In this document: positions 28,130 through 36,592 of the stretch, piece after piece
Position numbering within the stretch: position 1 is the first letter of the stretch
How the letters are laid out: each line of letters starts with the position of its first letter
Assembly: GCF_039535235.1 (NCBI RefSeq)
Contig: NZ_BAAAWU010000001.1
Span: 6,761,001-6,825,000, forward strand
Source of the DNA: Streptomyces roseoviridis
GTDB lineage: Bacteria > Actinomycetota > Actinomycetes > Streptomycetales > Streptomycetaceae
DNA length: 64,000 bases
Direction of reading: 5' to 3'
Position numbers and translations under genes: made by a program
The notes under the pieces: generated by a model
Seen by the model: only the letters and a program-made list of their open reading frames with translations
Told to the model about the DNA's origin: nothing
Database searches by the model: none

Positions 28130-28170
28130 CGGGCCGGACGGTGCCGTGGCTGCGACCACCGTCCGGCCCG
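28130..28170. terminator. Hairpin terminator downstream of the CobW gene
   Basis: CGGGCCGGACGGT pairs perfectly with ACCGTCCGGCCCG (13 base pairs, 15-base loop). It lies 18 bases past the stop of the minus-strand CobW gene and fits the end of the rpmF-cobW operon. The rest of the 294-base spacer to the DUF6643-like start shows a moderately AT-rich patch near 27895-27960 that may hold that gene's promoter. Confidence 0.8.
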
Positions 28171-28187
28171 GAGCGAGAGGCCGGTTC

Positions 28188-29348
28188 TCAGGCCGCCTGC
28201 TCGTGCTCGCAGGCGTCCGCGACGCCGTACGTCTCCCAGGCGGGGAAGTCGTCGTCGACGGGAACCGGCTCGCCGGGCGCGAGCAGGCAGGCGTCCAGGG
28301 CCGCGCGGAGGGCGTCGGCACGCAGACCGGTGCCGATGAAGACCAGCTCCTGACCCTGCGCGGTGTCCCCGTCGCGGGCGCCCGACGGTTCGAAGCGCGC
28401 GACCGCACCGGCCTGGGACCACAGACCGGTCACCCGGGGCCGGGAGGCGAGCCAGAAGAATCCCTTGGAACGCAGGACCCGCCCGAACGTCCCGCTGTCG
28501 AGGCCCTTGGTGACGAACGCCCACAGCCGTCCGGGGTGGAACGGCCGGTCGGAGCGGAACACCAGCGAGGAGATGCCGTACTCCTCCGTCTCCGGCACGT
28601 GGTCGCCGTTGAGCTCCCTGACCCAGCCCGGGGCCTGCTGCGCCTTCTCCACGTCGAACAGACCGGTGCCGAGGACGTGCTCCAGGGGGACCTGCCCGCG
28701 TACCGAGGGCACGATCCGCGCCTCCGGGTTGAGCCGGGACAGCGCGGCACGCAGCCGGCCCGCCTCCTCGGGCCCGACCAGATCGAGCTTGTTGAGCACG
28801 ATGACGTCCGCGAACTCGACCTGGTCCACGAGGAGGTCGCTGACGGTCCGTTCGTCGTCCTCGTACGGGGCGAGGCCGCGTGCGGCGAGTTCGTCGCCGG
28901 CGTCGAGCTCGGCCAGGAAGTTCGCGGCGTCCACGACGGTCACCATCGTGTCCAGGCGGGCGAGGTCGCCGAGGGTGGCGCCGTCGTCCCGGGGGAAGGA
29001 GAAGGTCGCCGCGACCGGCAGGGGTTCGGAGATGCCGCTGGACTCGATGAGCAGGTGGTCGAAGCGGCCTTCTCGGGCGAGCCGGTCGACCTCCTCCAGG
29101 AGGTCGTCGCGCAGGGTGCAGCAGATGCACCCGTTGGTCATCTCGACCAGGCGTTCCTCCGTGCGGGACAGGGCCGCCCCGCCGCCGCGCACGAGCGCGG
29201 CGTCGATGTTGACCTCGCTCATGTCGTTGACGATGACCGCGACCCGCAGTCCTGCGCGGTTCCCCAGCACATGGTTGAGCAGCGTGGTCTTCCCGGCTCC
29301 GAGGAACCCGGAGAGCACGGTCACGGGCAGCCGGTCGGCGCGTGTCAC
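28188..29348 (-). CDS. CobW/ZNG1-type GTP-dependent metallochaperone
   Basis: A 386-residue G3E GTPase. Walker A is LSGFLGAGKTTLLNHVL (residues 12-28), the metal site CICC lies in MTNGCICCTLRDDLL, Walker B in DHLLIESSGISEP, and the guanine-specificity motif NKLD in VIVLNKLDLVG. A C-terminal CobW_C domain and an acidic/His tail (DACEHEQAA) complete it. COG0523 proteins with CxCC deliver zinc to key enzymes under starvation. The gene starts with GTG six bases after the zinc-free L32 gene, behind a Zur-like box, which strongly supports a zinc role. Confidence 0.92.
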   Translation of the reverse strand: MTRADRLPVTVLSGFLGAGKTTLLNHVLGNRAGLRVAVIVNDMSEVNIDAALVRGGGAALSRTEERLVEMTNGCICCTLRDDLLEEVDRLAREGRFDHLLIESSGISEPLPVAATFSFPRDDGATLGDLARLDTMVTVVDAANFLAELDAGDELAARGLAPYEDDERTVSDLLVDQVEFADVIVLNKLDLVGPEEAGRLRAALSRLNPEARIVPSVRGQVPLEHVLGTGLFDVEKAQQAPGWVRELNGDHVPETEEYGISSLVFRSDRPFHPGRLWAFVTKGLDSGTFGRVLRSKGFFWLASRPRVTGLWSQAGAVARFEPSGARDGDTAQGQELVFIGTGLRADALRAALDACLLAPGEPVPVDDDFPAWETYGVADACEHEQAA

Positions 29349-29354
29349 GGGCGC

Positions 29355-29525
29355 TCAGCCCTCCGGTCGGATCAGGCCGCGCTCGTACGCCTTCACCAGC
29401 CGCTGCGGGACCTGGTGGACGACGCCGTCGACGGTGACCGCCACCAGCTGGGGCGTGGTCGCCTTCCACTGGGCGCGGCGGTGGCGGGTGTTGCTGCGGG
29501 ACATCTTCCGCTTGGGAACGGCCAT
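29355..29525 (-). CDS. rpmF: 50S ribosomal protein L32, zinc-free (C-minus) paralogue
   Basis: A 56-residue ribosomal protein (MAVPKRKMSRSNTRHRRAQW...). The opening is diagnostic of bacterial L32. The zinc ribbon form has four Cys in its C-terminal half; here that half (TPQLVAVTVDGVVHQVPQRLV) has none, so it is the zinc-independent paralogue made under zinc limitation to free zinc from ribosomes. It is immediately followed by the CobW gene. An AGGAGTCTC ribosome-binding site precedes the ATG at 29525. Regulation by Zur is indicated by the AT-rich box at 29566-29588. It does not stand out as a separate frame because a longer frame runs through it. Confidence 0.93.
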   Translation of the reverse strand: MAVPKRKMSRSNTRHRRAQWKATTPQLVAVTVDGVVHQVPQRLVKAYERGLIRPEG

Positions 29526-29565
29526 CGTGAGACTCCTCGGTCCGGTGCGTGACGTGGGGAGGCTA

Positions 29566-29588
29566 TATGAAAATGGATCCCATTCCCA
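29566..29588. promoter_or_regulatory. Zur-like operator upstream of rpmF-cobW
   Basis: TATGAAAATGG then ATC then CCATTCCCA forms an inverted repeat centred on AATGG-ATC-CCATT. The Streptomyces Zur consensus is close to TGAAAATGATTTTCA; the left half here (TGAAAATGG) fits well and the right half moderately. It sits about 45 bases upstream of the L32 start and is one of few AT-rich patches in the window. Zur represses such genes when zinc is plentiful. Confidence 0.7.
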
Positions 29589-29617
29589 ATCGCGTGTCCG
29601 TGGGCCCCCGGTCCCGG

Positions 29618-30664
29618 CTACGGCCGCCGTGCGGAGCCGGCCTCGGCCGGCTCCCGGTCCAGCGTGATCCCGGCGCTCACCGGCAGGTGGTCGCTGCCCG
29701 TCGCGGGCAGCGTGCGGATGTGGCCGACCGTCGCCGCGCGAGCCATGACCTGGTCGATGCGGGCCACCGGGAAGGAGGCGGGGAAGCTGAACGCGAAGCC
29801 CCGCTCCGGCGTGTTCAACCGCGAGGTCAGCGGAGCCAGCCCACGGTCGTCGACGGTTCCGTTGAGGTCGCCCAGCAGCAGGACCGTGCTCCGCCCCTCG
29901 GCGGCGATCGCCCTGCCCAGCAGTTCCGCGCTCTCGTCCCGCCACGAGGACGCGAGGCCGCTCGCCCCCACGCGCACGGAGGGCAGGTGCGCCACGTAGA
30001 CGGCGACGTCGCCGTGCGGCGTCCGGGCCACGGCGCGCAGCCCGCGACTCCAGCCCTCCGTGATCCCCCGGGGCTTGATGTCCACCGTCCGGACATCACT
30101 CAGCGGATGCCGGGACCAGAGCCCGACCGTCCCCCGGACCGCGTGGTGCGGGTGGGTCGCCGCCAGCGTCCGCGCGTACACCGGCAGCGCCGGGGAGACG
30201 AGTTCCTCCAGCGCGATGAGATCGGGCTCGGCGCGGGCCAGTGCCCGGGCCGTGCCCGCCGGGTCGGCGTTCTCGTCGCTGACGTTGTGCTGCGTCACGA
30301 CCAGGTCGGCCCGGCCGGGATCCGACCCGAGCAGCCCGGCGAAGAGAAGTGTCCAGGCCACGGCCGGCAGCGGGAGCGCCACCAGCGCGATCACCGGACG
30401 GCGCCTCAGGGCCAGGAGGAACAGCACCACGGTCACCAGACCGAGCCACGGGAGGAAGGTCTCCAGCAGACTGCCCAGACGCCCCACGGAGTTCGGCACC
30501 GCCCCGGGGAAGGCCATGAGCCCGGCCGTCAGCACCGCGAGGACGGCGAGCACCCGTCCCCTCCGCCAGGGGGGCCGGCCGCGCCGGTCCCGCTTCGTGC
30601 CCCCGCCCGCCTCGGGGCGCGCGGACCGTCGTCGCGCCCCCCGGACCGCCGCTCCGCCCACCAT
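29618..30664 (-). CDS. Endonuclease/exonuclease/phosphatase family membrane protein
   Basis: A 348-residue protein. Two or three transmembrane segments at residues 38-105 (VLAVLAVLTAGLMAFPGAV; LGLVTVVLFLLAL; VIALVALPLPAVAWTLLFAGL) precede an extracellular EEP domain. The catalytic signatures QHNVSDE, ALEELVSPAL, YVAHLPSV, LLGDLNGTVDD and GSDHLPVSAGI correspond to the Asn, Glu, Asp/Asn and terminal Asp-His of DNase I-like phosphodiesterases. Such proteins may cleave phospholipids, nucleic acids or inositol phosphates outside the cell. ATG 30664 has a GGAGGAGG site. It is divergent from the EF-hand gene. Confidence 0.88.
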   Translation of the reverse strand: MVGGAAVRGARRRSARPEAGGGTKRDRRGRPPWRRGRVLAVLAVLTAGLMAFPGAVPNSVGRLGSLLETFLPWLGLVTVVLFLLALRRRPVIALVALPLPAVAWTLLFAGLLGSDPGRADLVVTQHNVSDENADPAGTARALARAEPDLIALEELVSPALPVYARTLAATHPHHAVRGTVGLWSRHPLSDVRTVDIKPRGITEGWSRGLRAVARTPHGDVAVYVAHLPSVRVGASGLASSWRDESAELLGRAIAAEGRSTVLLLGDLNGTVDDRGLAPLTSRLNTPERGFAFSFPASFPVARIDQVMARAATVGHIRTLPATGSDHLPVSAGITLDREPAEAGSARRP

Positions 30665-30836
30665 GGCCTCCTCCGCCCGACCTCGCCGCTCAGGACGGAA
30701 CCCCCGGCGGATCGGTTCCGGACACTTCCCGTCGTCCGTACGACGAGACCGTTTCCATCCGATCACCCGCGTCGTTCCCCGGGCGGGGCGGACGCGACGT
30801 CCCGTCATGGTGTGCGGACAGCTGCGAGGAGCGGTC

Positions 30837-31406
30837 ATGGTGGACAAGGACTTTCTGACGGCGAAGATCGAGCAGGGATTCGACCAGCTCGACGTGAACG
30901 GCAACGGCGTGCTCACCGAGGACGACCACGTGGAGATGGGCCGCCGGGTGGCGTCCTCACTGGGGCACGCCGAGGACTCCCCGGAGGCCGAGCGGATCGT
31001 CGACGCCTACACGGCCATCTGGCGCGAGGTGCATCTGCCGTTCGTCCCGGCCGGCGGCCAGGGCATCCCCAAGAGCCGCTTCGTGGCCTCGACCCTGACG
31101 CTGGCGGAGCACCCCGAGGTCGCGAGGGCGACCCTCGGCCGGCTCGCCGAGACCTACCTGAAGATCGCCGACATCGACCAGGACGGCCGGATCAGCCCGG
31201 ACGAGTTCCTTGCCTTCCAGCGCGGACACTTCCCCCGGTTCGCCGAGGAGGAGGCGGCCGAGGCGTTCAGGCACCTCGACACCGACGGCGACGGGTCGCT
31301 GTCACCCGCCGAGTTCACCGAGGCGGTCGTCCAGTTCTGGTCCAGCCCGGACCCGGAAGCGCCCGGCAACTGGTGGATGGGCCGCCTCGCCCTCCCGCAG
31401 GGCTGA
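30837..31406 (+). CDS. EF-hand calcium-binding protein (calerythrin-like)
   Basis: A 189-residue cytoplasmic protein. Three clear EF-hand loops are present: DVNGNGVLTEDD (about residues 19-30), DIDQDGRISPDE (about 113-124) and DTDGDGSLSPAE (about 147-158). A degenerate fourth lies between. The layout matches calerythrin/CalE-type sarcoplasmic-calcium-binding proteins described in actinomycetes, which buffer or sense Ca2+. ATG at 30837 has GAGGAG six bases upstream. It has no evident partner, converging on the glycosyltransferase gene with a 40-base gap. Confidence 0.92.
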   Translation: MVDKDFLTAKIEQGFDQLDVNGNGVLTEDDHVEMGRRVASSLGHAEDSPEAERIVDAYTAIWREVHLPFVPAGGQGIPKSRFVASTLTLAEHPEVARATLGRLAETYLKIADIDQDGRISPDEFLAFQRGHFPRFAEEEAAEAFRHLDTDGDGSLSPAEFTEAVVQFWSSPDPEAPGNWWMGRLALPQG

Positions 31407-31446
31407 GCCGACCGGGACGGGCCGGCCGGTTCCTCCCGCAGGCCCC

Positions 31447-32685
31447 TCACCGGTCGGGCGCCGCCTCCGGGCGGGCATAGGTCCGCCCCTTCCAGGCGGC
31501 GCCCCGGCCCCGGTAGTGCTGGACGGCCGAGTCCACCGTCATCAGCAGATAGAGCAGCGCCGTGAACGGCAGCAGCGGAGCGAGCCAGGGCGGCTGACGG
31601 TAGTAGCGCAGCATCGGCAGGTACGTGCCCGCCATCACCGCCCAGGCCAGCCCCCCGGCCCACGCCGCCGGGCCGTCCCCGCCCGCGAGACCGGCCACCA
31701 GGGCCGCGGGCGGCGCCAGATAGACCAGGGCGAGGCCCGCGACCGTGCCCGCGAGCACCAGCGGACGGTGCCGCAGTTGCGCGTACGCGCTCCGCGAGAC
31801 CATCCTCCACAGCTCGCCCAGTCCCCGGTACGGGCGGACGCTGTCCACCCGCTCGGCCAGCCCCAGCCACACCCGGCCCCCCGCCCGCCGCACCGCTCGG
31901 GCCAGCGACACGTCGTCGATCACCGCCTGCCGGATCACCTCCGGCACCCGGGCCCGCTCCGCCGTCTTCGCCCGCAGCAGCACGCACCCGCCCGCCGCCG
32001 CCGTCGCCAGCGGGCGCGGCCGGTTGATCCAGCGGAAGGGATACAGCTGGCAGAAGAAGTAGACGAACGCCGGCACGATCAGGCGCTCCCAGCCGCTCGC
32101 CACCCTCAGGCGCGCCATCTGCGACACCAGGTCGAGGCGGTGCCCCGTCGCGGCGGCGACCAGCAGCCGCAGGCTGTCCGGCTCGTGCGCGATGTCCGCG
32201 TCCGTCAGGAGCAGGAACTCGGGCCCGCGCGCGCGTGCCAGGGCCATCCCGTGGCGCAGGGCCCACAGCTTGCCCGTCCAGCCGGGCTCCGGCTCGCCCG
32301 GCGAGACCACCGTCAGCGGTAGCCCGCCGTACTTGGCCGCGAGCTCCCCGGCCAGCCGGCCGGTCCCGTCGGTGCTGCCGTCGTCCACGAGGATCACCTC
32401 CGCGGGGCCCGGATAGTCCTGAGCGAGCAGCGACGGCAGGCTGACCGGCAGCACCTCGGCCTCGTCGCGGGCGGGCACGACCACCACGACCCGGGGGGAG
32501 CTCCCCGCCGCACCGTCCGGGCGGCCGCGGGCGTCGTCCGGGCCGGCGGAACCGTCCGGCCGCCCGCCGGCGCCACCGGCCCGGGCGGGCAGGCGCTGGT
32601 CCGTGCGCCAGTAGAATCCCTGGCCCAGGAGCAGCCAACCCCAGGCGGCCAGCGACGCGAACGCGATCCAGGCAAGCGGGCTCAT
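31447..32685 (-). CDS. Family 2 glycosyltransferase, HpnB-like
   Basis: A 412-residue membrane-anchored GT2 enzyme. A short N-terminal helix (LAWIAFASLAAWGWLLLGQ) is followed by the GT-A fold with VVVVVPARDEAEVLPVSL, ILVDDGSTDGT and LLLTDADIAHEP, the Asp residues that hold the sugar nucleotide and metal. GWTGKLWAL is characteristic of the HpnB (hopene-associated) subgroup. Three C-terminal helices close the protein. HpnB-type genes usually lie in hopanoid clusters; no squalene-hopene genes are visible here, so the acceptor is uncertain. Confidence 0.87.
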   Translation of the reverse strand: MSPLAWIAFASLAAWGWLLLGQGFYWRTDQRLPARAGGAGGRPDGSAGPDDARGRPDGAAGSSPRVVVVVPARDEAEVLPVSLPSLLAQDYPGPAEVILVDDGSTDGTGRLAGELAAKYGGLPLTVVSPGEPEPGWTGKLWALRHGMALARARGPEFLLLTDADIAHEPDSLRLLVAAATGHRLDLVSQMARLRVASGWERLIVPAFVYFFCQLYPFRWINRPRPLATAAAGGCVLLRAKTAERARVPEVIRQAVIDDVSLARAVRRAGGRVWLGLAERVDSVRPYRGLGELWRMVSRSAYAQLRHRPLVLAGTVAGLALVYLAPPAALVAGLAGGDGPAAWAGGLAWAVMAGTYLPMLRYYRQPPWLAPLLPFTALLYLLMTVDSAVQHYRGRGAAWKGRTYARPEAAPDR

Positions 32686-32743
32686 TCGCCGCAGTCTGCC
32701 CCAGATTGCCGGGGAATCAAGGGTGGTCGGCTAGGGTGACCGG

Positions 32744-33529
32744 GTGAAGATCGCCCTCATGGACTCCGGAATCGGCCTTCTCCCGGCAGCGGTGGCCGTC
32801 CGCCGCATGCGGCCCGACGCGGATCTGGTGCTCTCCTCCGACCCCGACGGCATGCCGTGGGGTCCGCGCACCCCCGAGGACCTCACCGAGCGTGCCCTCG
32901 CCGTCGCCCGGGCCGCCGCCGCGCACCGGCCGGACGCCCTGATCGTCGGCTGCAACACCGCGACCGTCCACGCCCTCCCGGCGCTCCGCGCCGAGCTCGA
33001 GCCCCGCATCCCCGTGATCGGCACCGTCCCCGCGATCAAGCCCGCGGCGGTCGGCGGCGGCAAGGTCGCCATCTGGGCCACCCCCGCCACCACCGGCAGC
33101 CCCTACCAGCGCGGACTCATCCGCGACTTCGCGGACGGCGCGGACGTCACCGAGGTGCCCTGCCCCGGCCTCGCCGACGCCGTCGAGCACGCCGACACCG
33201 AGGCCGTGCGCCGGGCCGTCGCCGCCGCGGCCGCGCTGACGCCCCCGGACGTACGCGCCGTCGTCCTCGGCTGCACCCACTACGAGCTCGTTGCCGGACT
33301 CATCCGGTCGGCCCTGCACCGCACCGACGGGCCGCCGGTCGTTTTGCACGGCTCCGCCGGGGCAGTCGCCGCACAGGCGTTCCGGCGGATCGGCGCCGAG
33401 ACCGACCCCGCGGCGGCCCCGACGGGCGCCCTGACCGTGCTCCTGAGCGGCCGCGAGGGCGAGCTCCCGCACGCCGCGCTCGGCTACGCCGAAGGGCGCC
33501 TGCTGACGGCGGCGGCCGCCGCGCACTGA
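32744..33529 (+). CDS. Glutamate/aspartate racemase-like protein
   Basis: A 261-residue Asp/Glu racemase. It has the N-terminal DSGIGLLPAA in place of the common DSGxGG, CNTATVHALPALR with the first catalytic Cys, and VVLGCTHYELVAGLI with the second. These act as the two-base pair in MurI, which makes D-glutamate for peptidoglycan. The change at the glycine-rich loop and the stand-alone context (not beside rph/bph genes) suggest a paralogue rather than the primary MurI. The start is GTG at 32744, with a TAGGGT -10-like hexamer just upstream, so the transcript may be nearly leaderless. Confidence 0.85.
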   Translation: MKIALMDSGIGLLPAAVAVRRMRPDADLVLSSDPDGMPWGPRTPEDLTERALAVARAAAAHRPDALIVGCNTATVHALPALRAELEPRIPVIGTVPAIKPAAVGGGKVAIWATPATTGSPYQRGLIRDFADGADVTEVPCPGLADAVEHADTEAVRRAVAAAAALTPPDVRAVVLGCTHYELVAGLIRSALHRTDGPPVVLHGSAGAVAAQAFRRIGAETDPAAAPTGALTVLLSGREGELPHAALGYAEGRLLTAAAAAH

Positions 33530-33589
33530 ACGTCACCGGCCCGCTCCTCTCGGAGAGCCGTCGCCACCGAACGTGCGTAGGCTGCCACC

Positions 33590-34162
33590 ATGAGGGACCA
33601 ATCCCAGAACCAGGGTCCCGAGGGACCCGCATCCCCGGTCTGGACCGGTCGCGCGACCAACCGGATGCAATGGCTGCCGGCCATCGGCGGGCTCGCCTGC
33701 ATGGCGCTCGGCGTCACGCTCGCCGTCGCCTCCCCCTGGACCTCCGGCATCGCCCCGCTCCTGATGGCCGTGATCGGCTGCGTCGCCGCCGGCCTCCTGG
33801 TGCTCTTCGGCACGCTCGCCTTCGTCCACGTCGCCGTGCGCGTCGACCACCGCGCCATGGAGGTGCGCTGCGGCCACATCGGCGTCCCCCGCCGCCGCAT
33901 CCCGCTCTCCCACGTCGTCGGCGCCGACTTCGCCCCCTTCGTCACCCCCCGCCAGTGGGGCGGCTGGGGCTACCGCTGGCGCCCGGAGATGGGCACGGCG
34001 GTCGTCGTCCGCCGCGGAGAGGGCGTCGTCCTGCGCCTCGGTGACGGCCGCACCTTCACGGTGACCGTCGACGACGCCGAGTCCGCCGTCCACGCCATCC
34101 GCACCCTCCTCCTCCACCGCACGCCACCGGCGACGCCGACGGGGTCGCCGGGCGGGCTGTGA
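33590..34162 (+). CDS. Small membrane protein with two helices and a C-terminal PH-like domain
   Basis: A 190-residue protein. Two hydrophobic helices (about residues 32-52 and 58-85) follow a Gln/Pro-rich head. The C-terminal part (VRVDHRAMEVRCGHIGVPRRRIPLSHVVGADFAP, GWGYRWRPEMGTAVVVRRGEGVVLRLGDGRTFTV) has the alternating strand pattern of bacterial PH-like membrane proteins. I do not recognise a named function. It is 60 bases downstream of the racemase gene and may be cotranscribed. The ATG at 33590 lacks an obvious strong ribosome-binding site. Confidence 0.75.
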   Translation: MRDQSQNQGPEGPASPVWTGRATNRMQWLPAIGGLACMALGVTLAVASPWTSGIAPLLMAVIGCVAAGLLVLFGTLAFVHVAVRVDHRAMEVRCGHIGVPRRRIPLSHVVGADFAPFVTPRQWGGWGYRWRPEMGTAVVVRRGEGVVLRLGDGRTFTVTVDDAESAVHAIRTLLLHRTPPATPTGSPGGL

Positions 34163-34387
34163 GCGACGGACCGGGGCGGCTCGCCGAGGTCCGCCCTGCC
34201 GGGGCGTTCCGCACCCGTGCCCGGACCCGGACCCCGAGCAGGGGGAACGTACGGGTCGCACCCGCGGGCAGCCCGTCCGCGCCGCCCGCGGCCGTGCGAA
34301 GGCCGCGGCCGGAGCCGGTCGGGGCGGCGCCCCGATGGCCCGGCCCGTACTGCTGCGCCGTCCCCCGCGCGCCGTAGACTCCCGCAC

Positions 34388-35983
34388 GTGAGCACCACCA
34401 TCGCCCCCGCCGACGTGCCCGACACCCCCGCCGTACCGGAGCGGGGCCGTCGGCCCCGCTGGCCCGCGCGGCCCGCCGCGGCCGTGCTCGCCGGGGTGCT
34501 GCTCTTCCTCAGCTTTCCGCCGAGGCCGCTGTGGTGGCTCGCCGTGCCCGCCTTCGCGCTGCTCGGCTGGACCCTGCGGGGCCGCCGGCCGCGGGCCGGA
34601 TTCGGCCTCGGGTACCTGGCCGGTCTCGGCTTCCTGCTGCCGCTGCTCGTGTGGACCGGCGAGGAGGTCGGCCCGGTGCCGTGGCTGGCCCTGGCCGCCG
34701 TGGAGGCGCTGTTCGTGGCGGCCGTCGGCCTCGGCGTCAGCGCCGCGTCCCGGCTGCCGGCCTGGCCGGTGTTCGCGGCCGCCGTGTGGATCCTCGGCGA
34801 GGCGGCACGCGCGCGCGTGCCGTTCGGCGGATTCCCCTGGGGCAAGATCGCCTTCGGGCAGGCGGACGGCCTCTTCCTGCCGCTCGCCGCGGTCGGCGGC
34901 ACCCCGGTGGTCGGCTTCGCCGTCGTGCTCTGCGGCTTCGGCCTGTACGAGCTGCTGCGCCGGCTCCGCGCCCGCCGCGCCGGCGACGGCCGGACCGGCC
35001 CGCTGGTCGCCGCCGGCCTCACCGCGCTCATGCCCGTCGCGGGAGCGCTCGCCGCGCTGCCGCTGGTGTCCGACGCCCCCGAGGACGGCACGGCGACCGT
35101 CGCCGCGGTGCAGGGCAACGTGCCCCGGCTCGGCCTCGACTTCAACGCCCAGCGGCGCGCGGTCCTCGACAACCACGCCAACCGCACCAGGGAGCTGGCC
35201 GCCGACGTGAGGGCGGGCCGCGCGCCGCGGCCCGACCTCGTCCTGTGGCCGGAGAACTCCTCCGACATCGACCCGTACGCCAACCCCGACGCCTACCGGG
35301 TCATCGACCAGGCGGTACGGGACGTGAACGCGCCGACCGTCATCGGCGCCGTCATCGCCCCCGAGACGGGCAAGCTGCGCAACACCCTGATCGAGTGGGA
35401 GCCGGGCAGGGGCCCGGTCGCCGAGTACGACAAGCGGCACGTCCAGCCCTTCGGCGAGTACATCCCGATGCGGTCGTTCGTGCGCATCTTCAACAGCGAC
35501 GTCGACCGGGTCCGCCGTGACTTCGGCGCGGGCACCGAGGTCGGCGTCTTCGAGCTCGCCGGTACGAAGGTGGGCCTGGCCACCTGTTACGAGGCGGCCT
35601 TCGACTGGGCGGTGCGGGACACGGTCACGCACGGCGCCCAGCTGATCAGCGTGCCCAGCAACAACGCCACCTTCGGCCGCAGCGAGATGACCTACCAGCA
35701 GCTCGCCATGTCCCGGGTGCGTGCCGTCGAGCACAGCCGCAGCGTGGTCGTGCCGGTCACCAGCGGTGTCAGCGCGGTCATCCGGCCGGACGGCACGATC
35801 ACGGCGCAGACGAAGCTCTTCACCCCGGACGTGCTGGTGGAGAAGGTGCCGCTGCGCTCCTCGCTGACCCCGGCCACCCGCATGGGCACGCTGCCCGAGG
35901 CGCTGCTCGTCGCCGTCGCCGCGGCCGGCCTCGGCTGGTCGGCGGCACGCGCCCTGCGTGCCCGCCGGGCCCGAGGGGCCTGA
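34388..35983 (+). CDS. lnt: Apolipoprotein N-acyltransferase
   Basis: A 531-residue membrane enzyme. Six or so N-terminal helices (residues 25-235) carry the conserved GGFPWG(K) segment, and an extracytoplasmic nitrilase-like domain follows. The catalytic triad is visible: Glu289 in LWPENSSDI, Lys349 in EYDKRHVQPFGEY, and Cys400 in LATCYEAAF. Spacing is close to that of E. coli Lnt. Lnt adds the third acyl chain to lipoproteins; Streptomyces encodes two copies. The start is GTG at 34388. Imperfect GC-rich dyad symmetry at 35984-36032 may terminate the transcript. Confidence 0.93.
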   Translation: MSTTIAPADVPDTPAVPERGRRPRWPARPAAAVLAGVLLFLSFPPRPLWWLAVPAFALLGWTLRGRRPRAGFGLGYLAGLGFLLPLLVWTGEEVGPVPWLALAAVEALFVAAVGLGVSAASRLPAWPVFAAAVWILGEAARARVPFGGFPWGKIAFGQADGLFLPLAAVGGTPVVGFAVVLCGFGLYELLRRLRARRAGDGRTGPLVAAGLTALMPVAGALAALPLVSDAPEDGTATVAAVQGNVPRLGLDFNAQRRAVLDNHANRTRELAADVRAGRAPRPDLVLWPENSSDIDPYANPDAYRVIDQAVRDVNAPTVIGAVIAPETGKLRNTLIEWEPGRGPVAEYDKRHVQPFGEYIPMRSFVRIFNSDVDRVRRDFGAGTEVGVFELAGTKVGLATCYEAAFDWAVRDTVTHGAQLISVPSNNATFGRSEMTYQQLAMSRVRAVEHSRSVVVPVTSGVSAVIRPDGTITAQTKLFTPDVLVEKVPLRSSLTPATRMGTLPEALLVAVAAAGLGWSAARALRARRARGA

Positions 35984-36054
35984 GCGCCGGCGGCGGGCCG
36001 TTCGCGGTCCGAGGCCCCGCCGGGCGCCCGCGGATGATCATCTAGGGTCGAGGC

Positions 36055-36537
36055 ATGGGCACCCCTGACTTCATCCGCGACCTCCGCGCCACCGCCGGCC
36101 ACCAGCTGCTGTTCCTGCCGGGTGTGTCCGCCGTCGTCTTCGACGACCGCGGGCGCGTCCTGCTCGGCCGGCGGGCCGACACCGGGATGTGGGCGATCGT
36201 CGGCGGCATCGTCGAGCCGGGCGAGCAGCCGGCCGCCTGCGCCGTGCGCGAGGTGTACGAGGAGACGGGCGTGCGCTGCGAGGTGGAGCGGGTCGTGCTC
36301 GTCCAGACGCTGCGCAAGCCGATCGTGTACCCCAACGGGGACCAGTGCCAGTTCATGGACGTGTCGTTCCGCTGCCGGGCCGTCGGGGGCGAGGCGCGGG
36401 TGAACGACGACGAGTCGACGGAGGTCGGCTGGTTCGAGCTGGACGCGCTGCCGGACATGAAGCGTTTCTCGCACTTCCGCATCGAGCGGGCGCTCGCCGA
36501 CGAACCCACATGGTTCGACACCACGCCCCTGGGCTGA
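36055..36537 (+). CDS. NUDIX hydrolase
   Basis: A 160-residue NUDIX enzyme with a complete box, GGIVEPGEQPAACAVREVYEETGV, at residues 49-72. It contains the REVYEE metal-binding Glu residues. NUDIX proteins hydrolyse nucleoside diphosphates linked to another moiety; substrate is unknown. It resembles NTP pyrophosphohydrolase-like actinobacterial members (FHDVSF-type strand, here MDVSFRCRA). A TAGGGT hexamer lies about 10 bases before the ATG. Confidence 0.9.
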   Translation: MGTPDFIRDLRATAGHQLLFLPGVSAVVFDDRGRVLLGRRADTGMWAIVGGIVEPGEQPAACAVREVYEETGVRCEVERVVLVQTLRKPIVYPNGDQCQFMDVSFRCRAVGGEARVNDDESTEVGWFELDALPDMKRFSHFRIERALADEPTWFDTTPLG

Positions 36538-36592
36538 ACTGTGTGCCCGGCACACATCGGTCGGGGATGGGGTGCTTCATAAGGTGCGGAGC

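Noticed and set aside
31447..32685. Part of a hopanoid biosynthesis cluster
   Set aside because: Only the HpnB-like glycosyltransferase is present; no squalene or hopene genes lie in the window.
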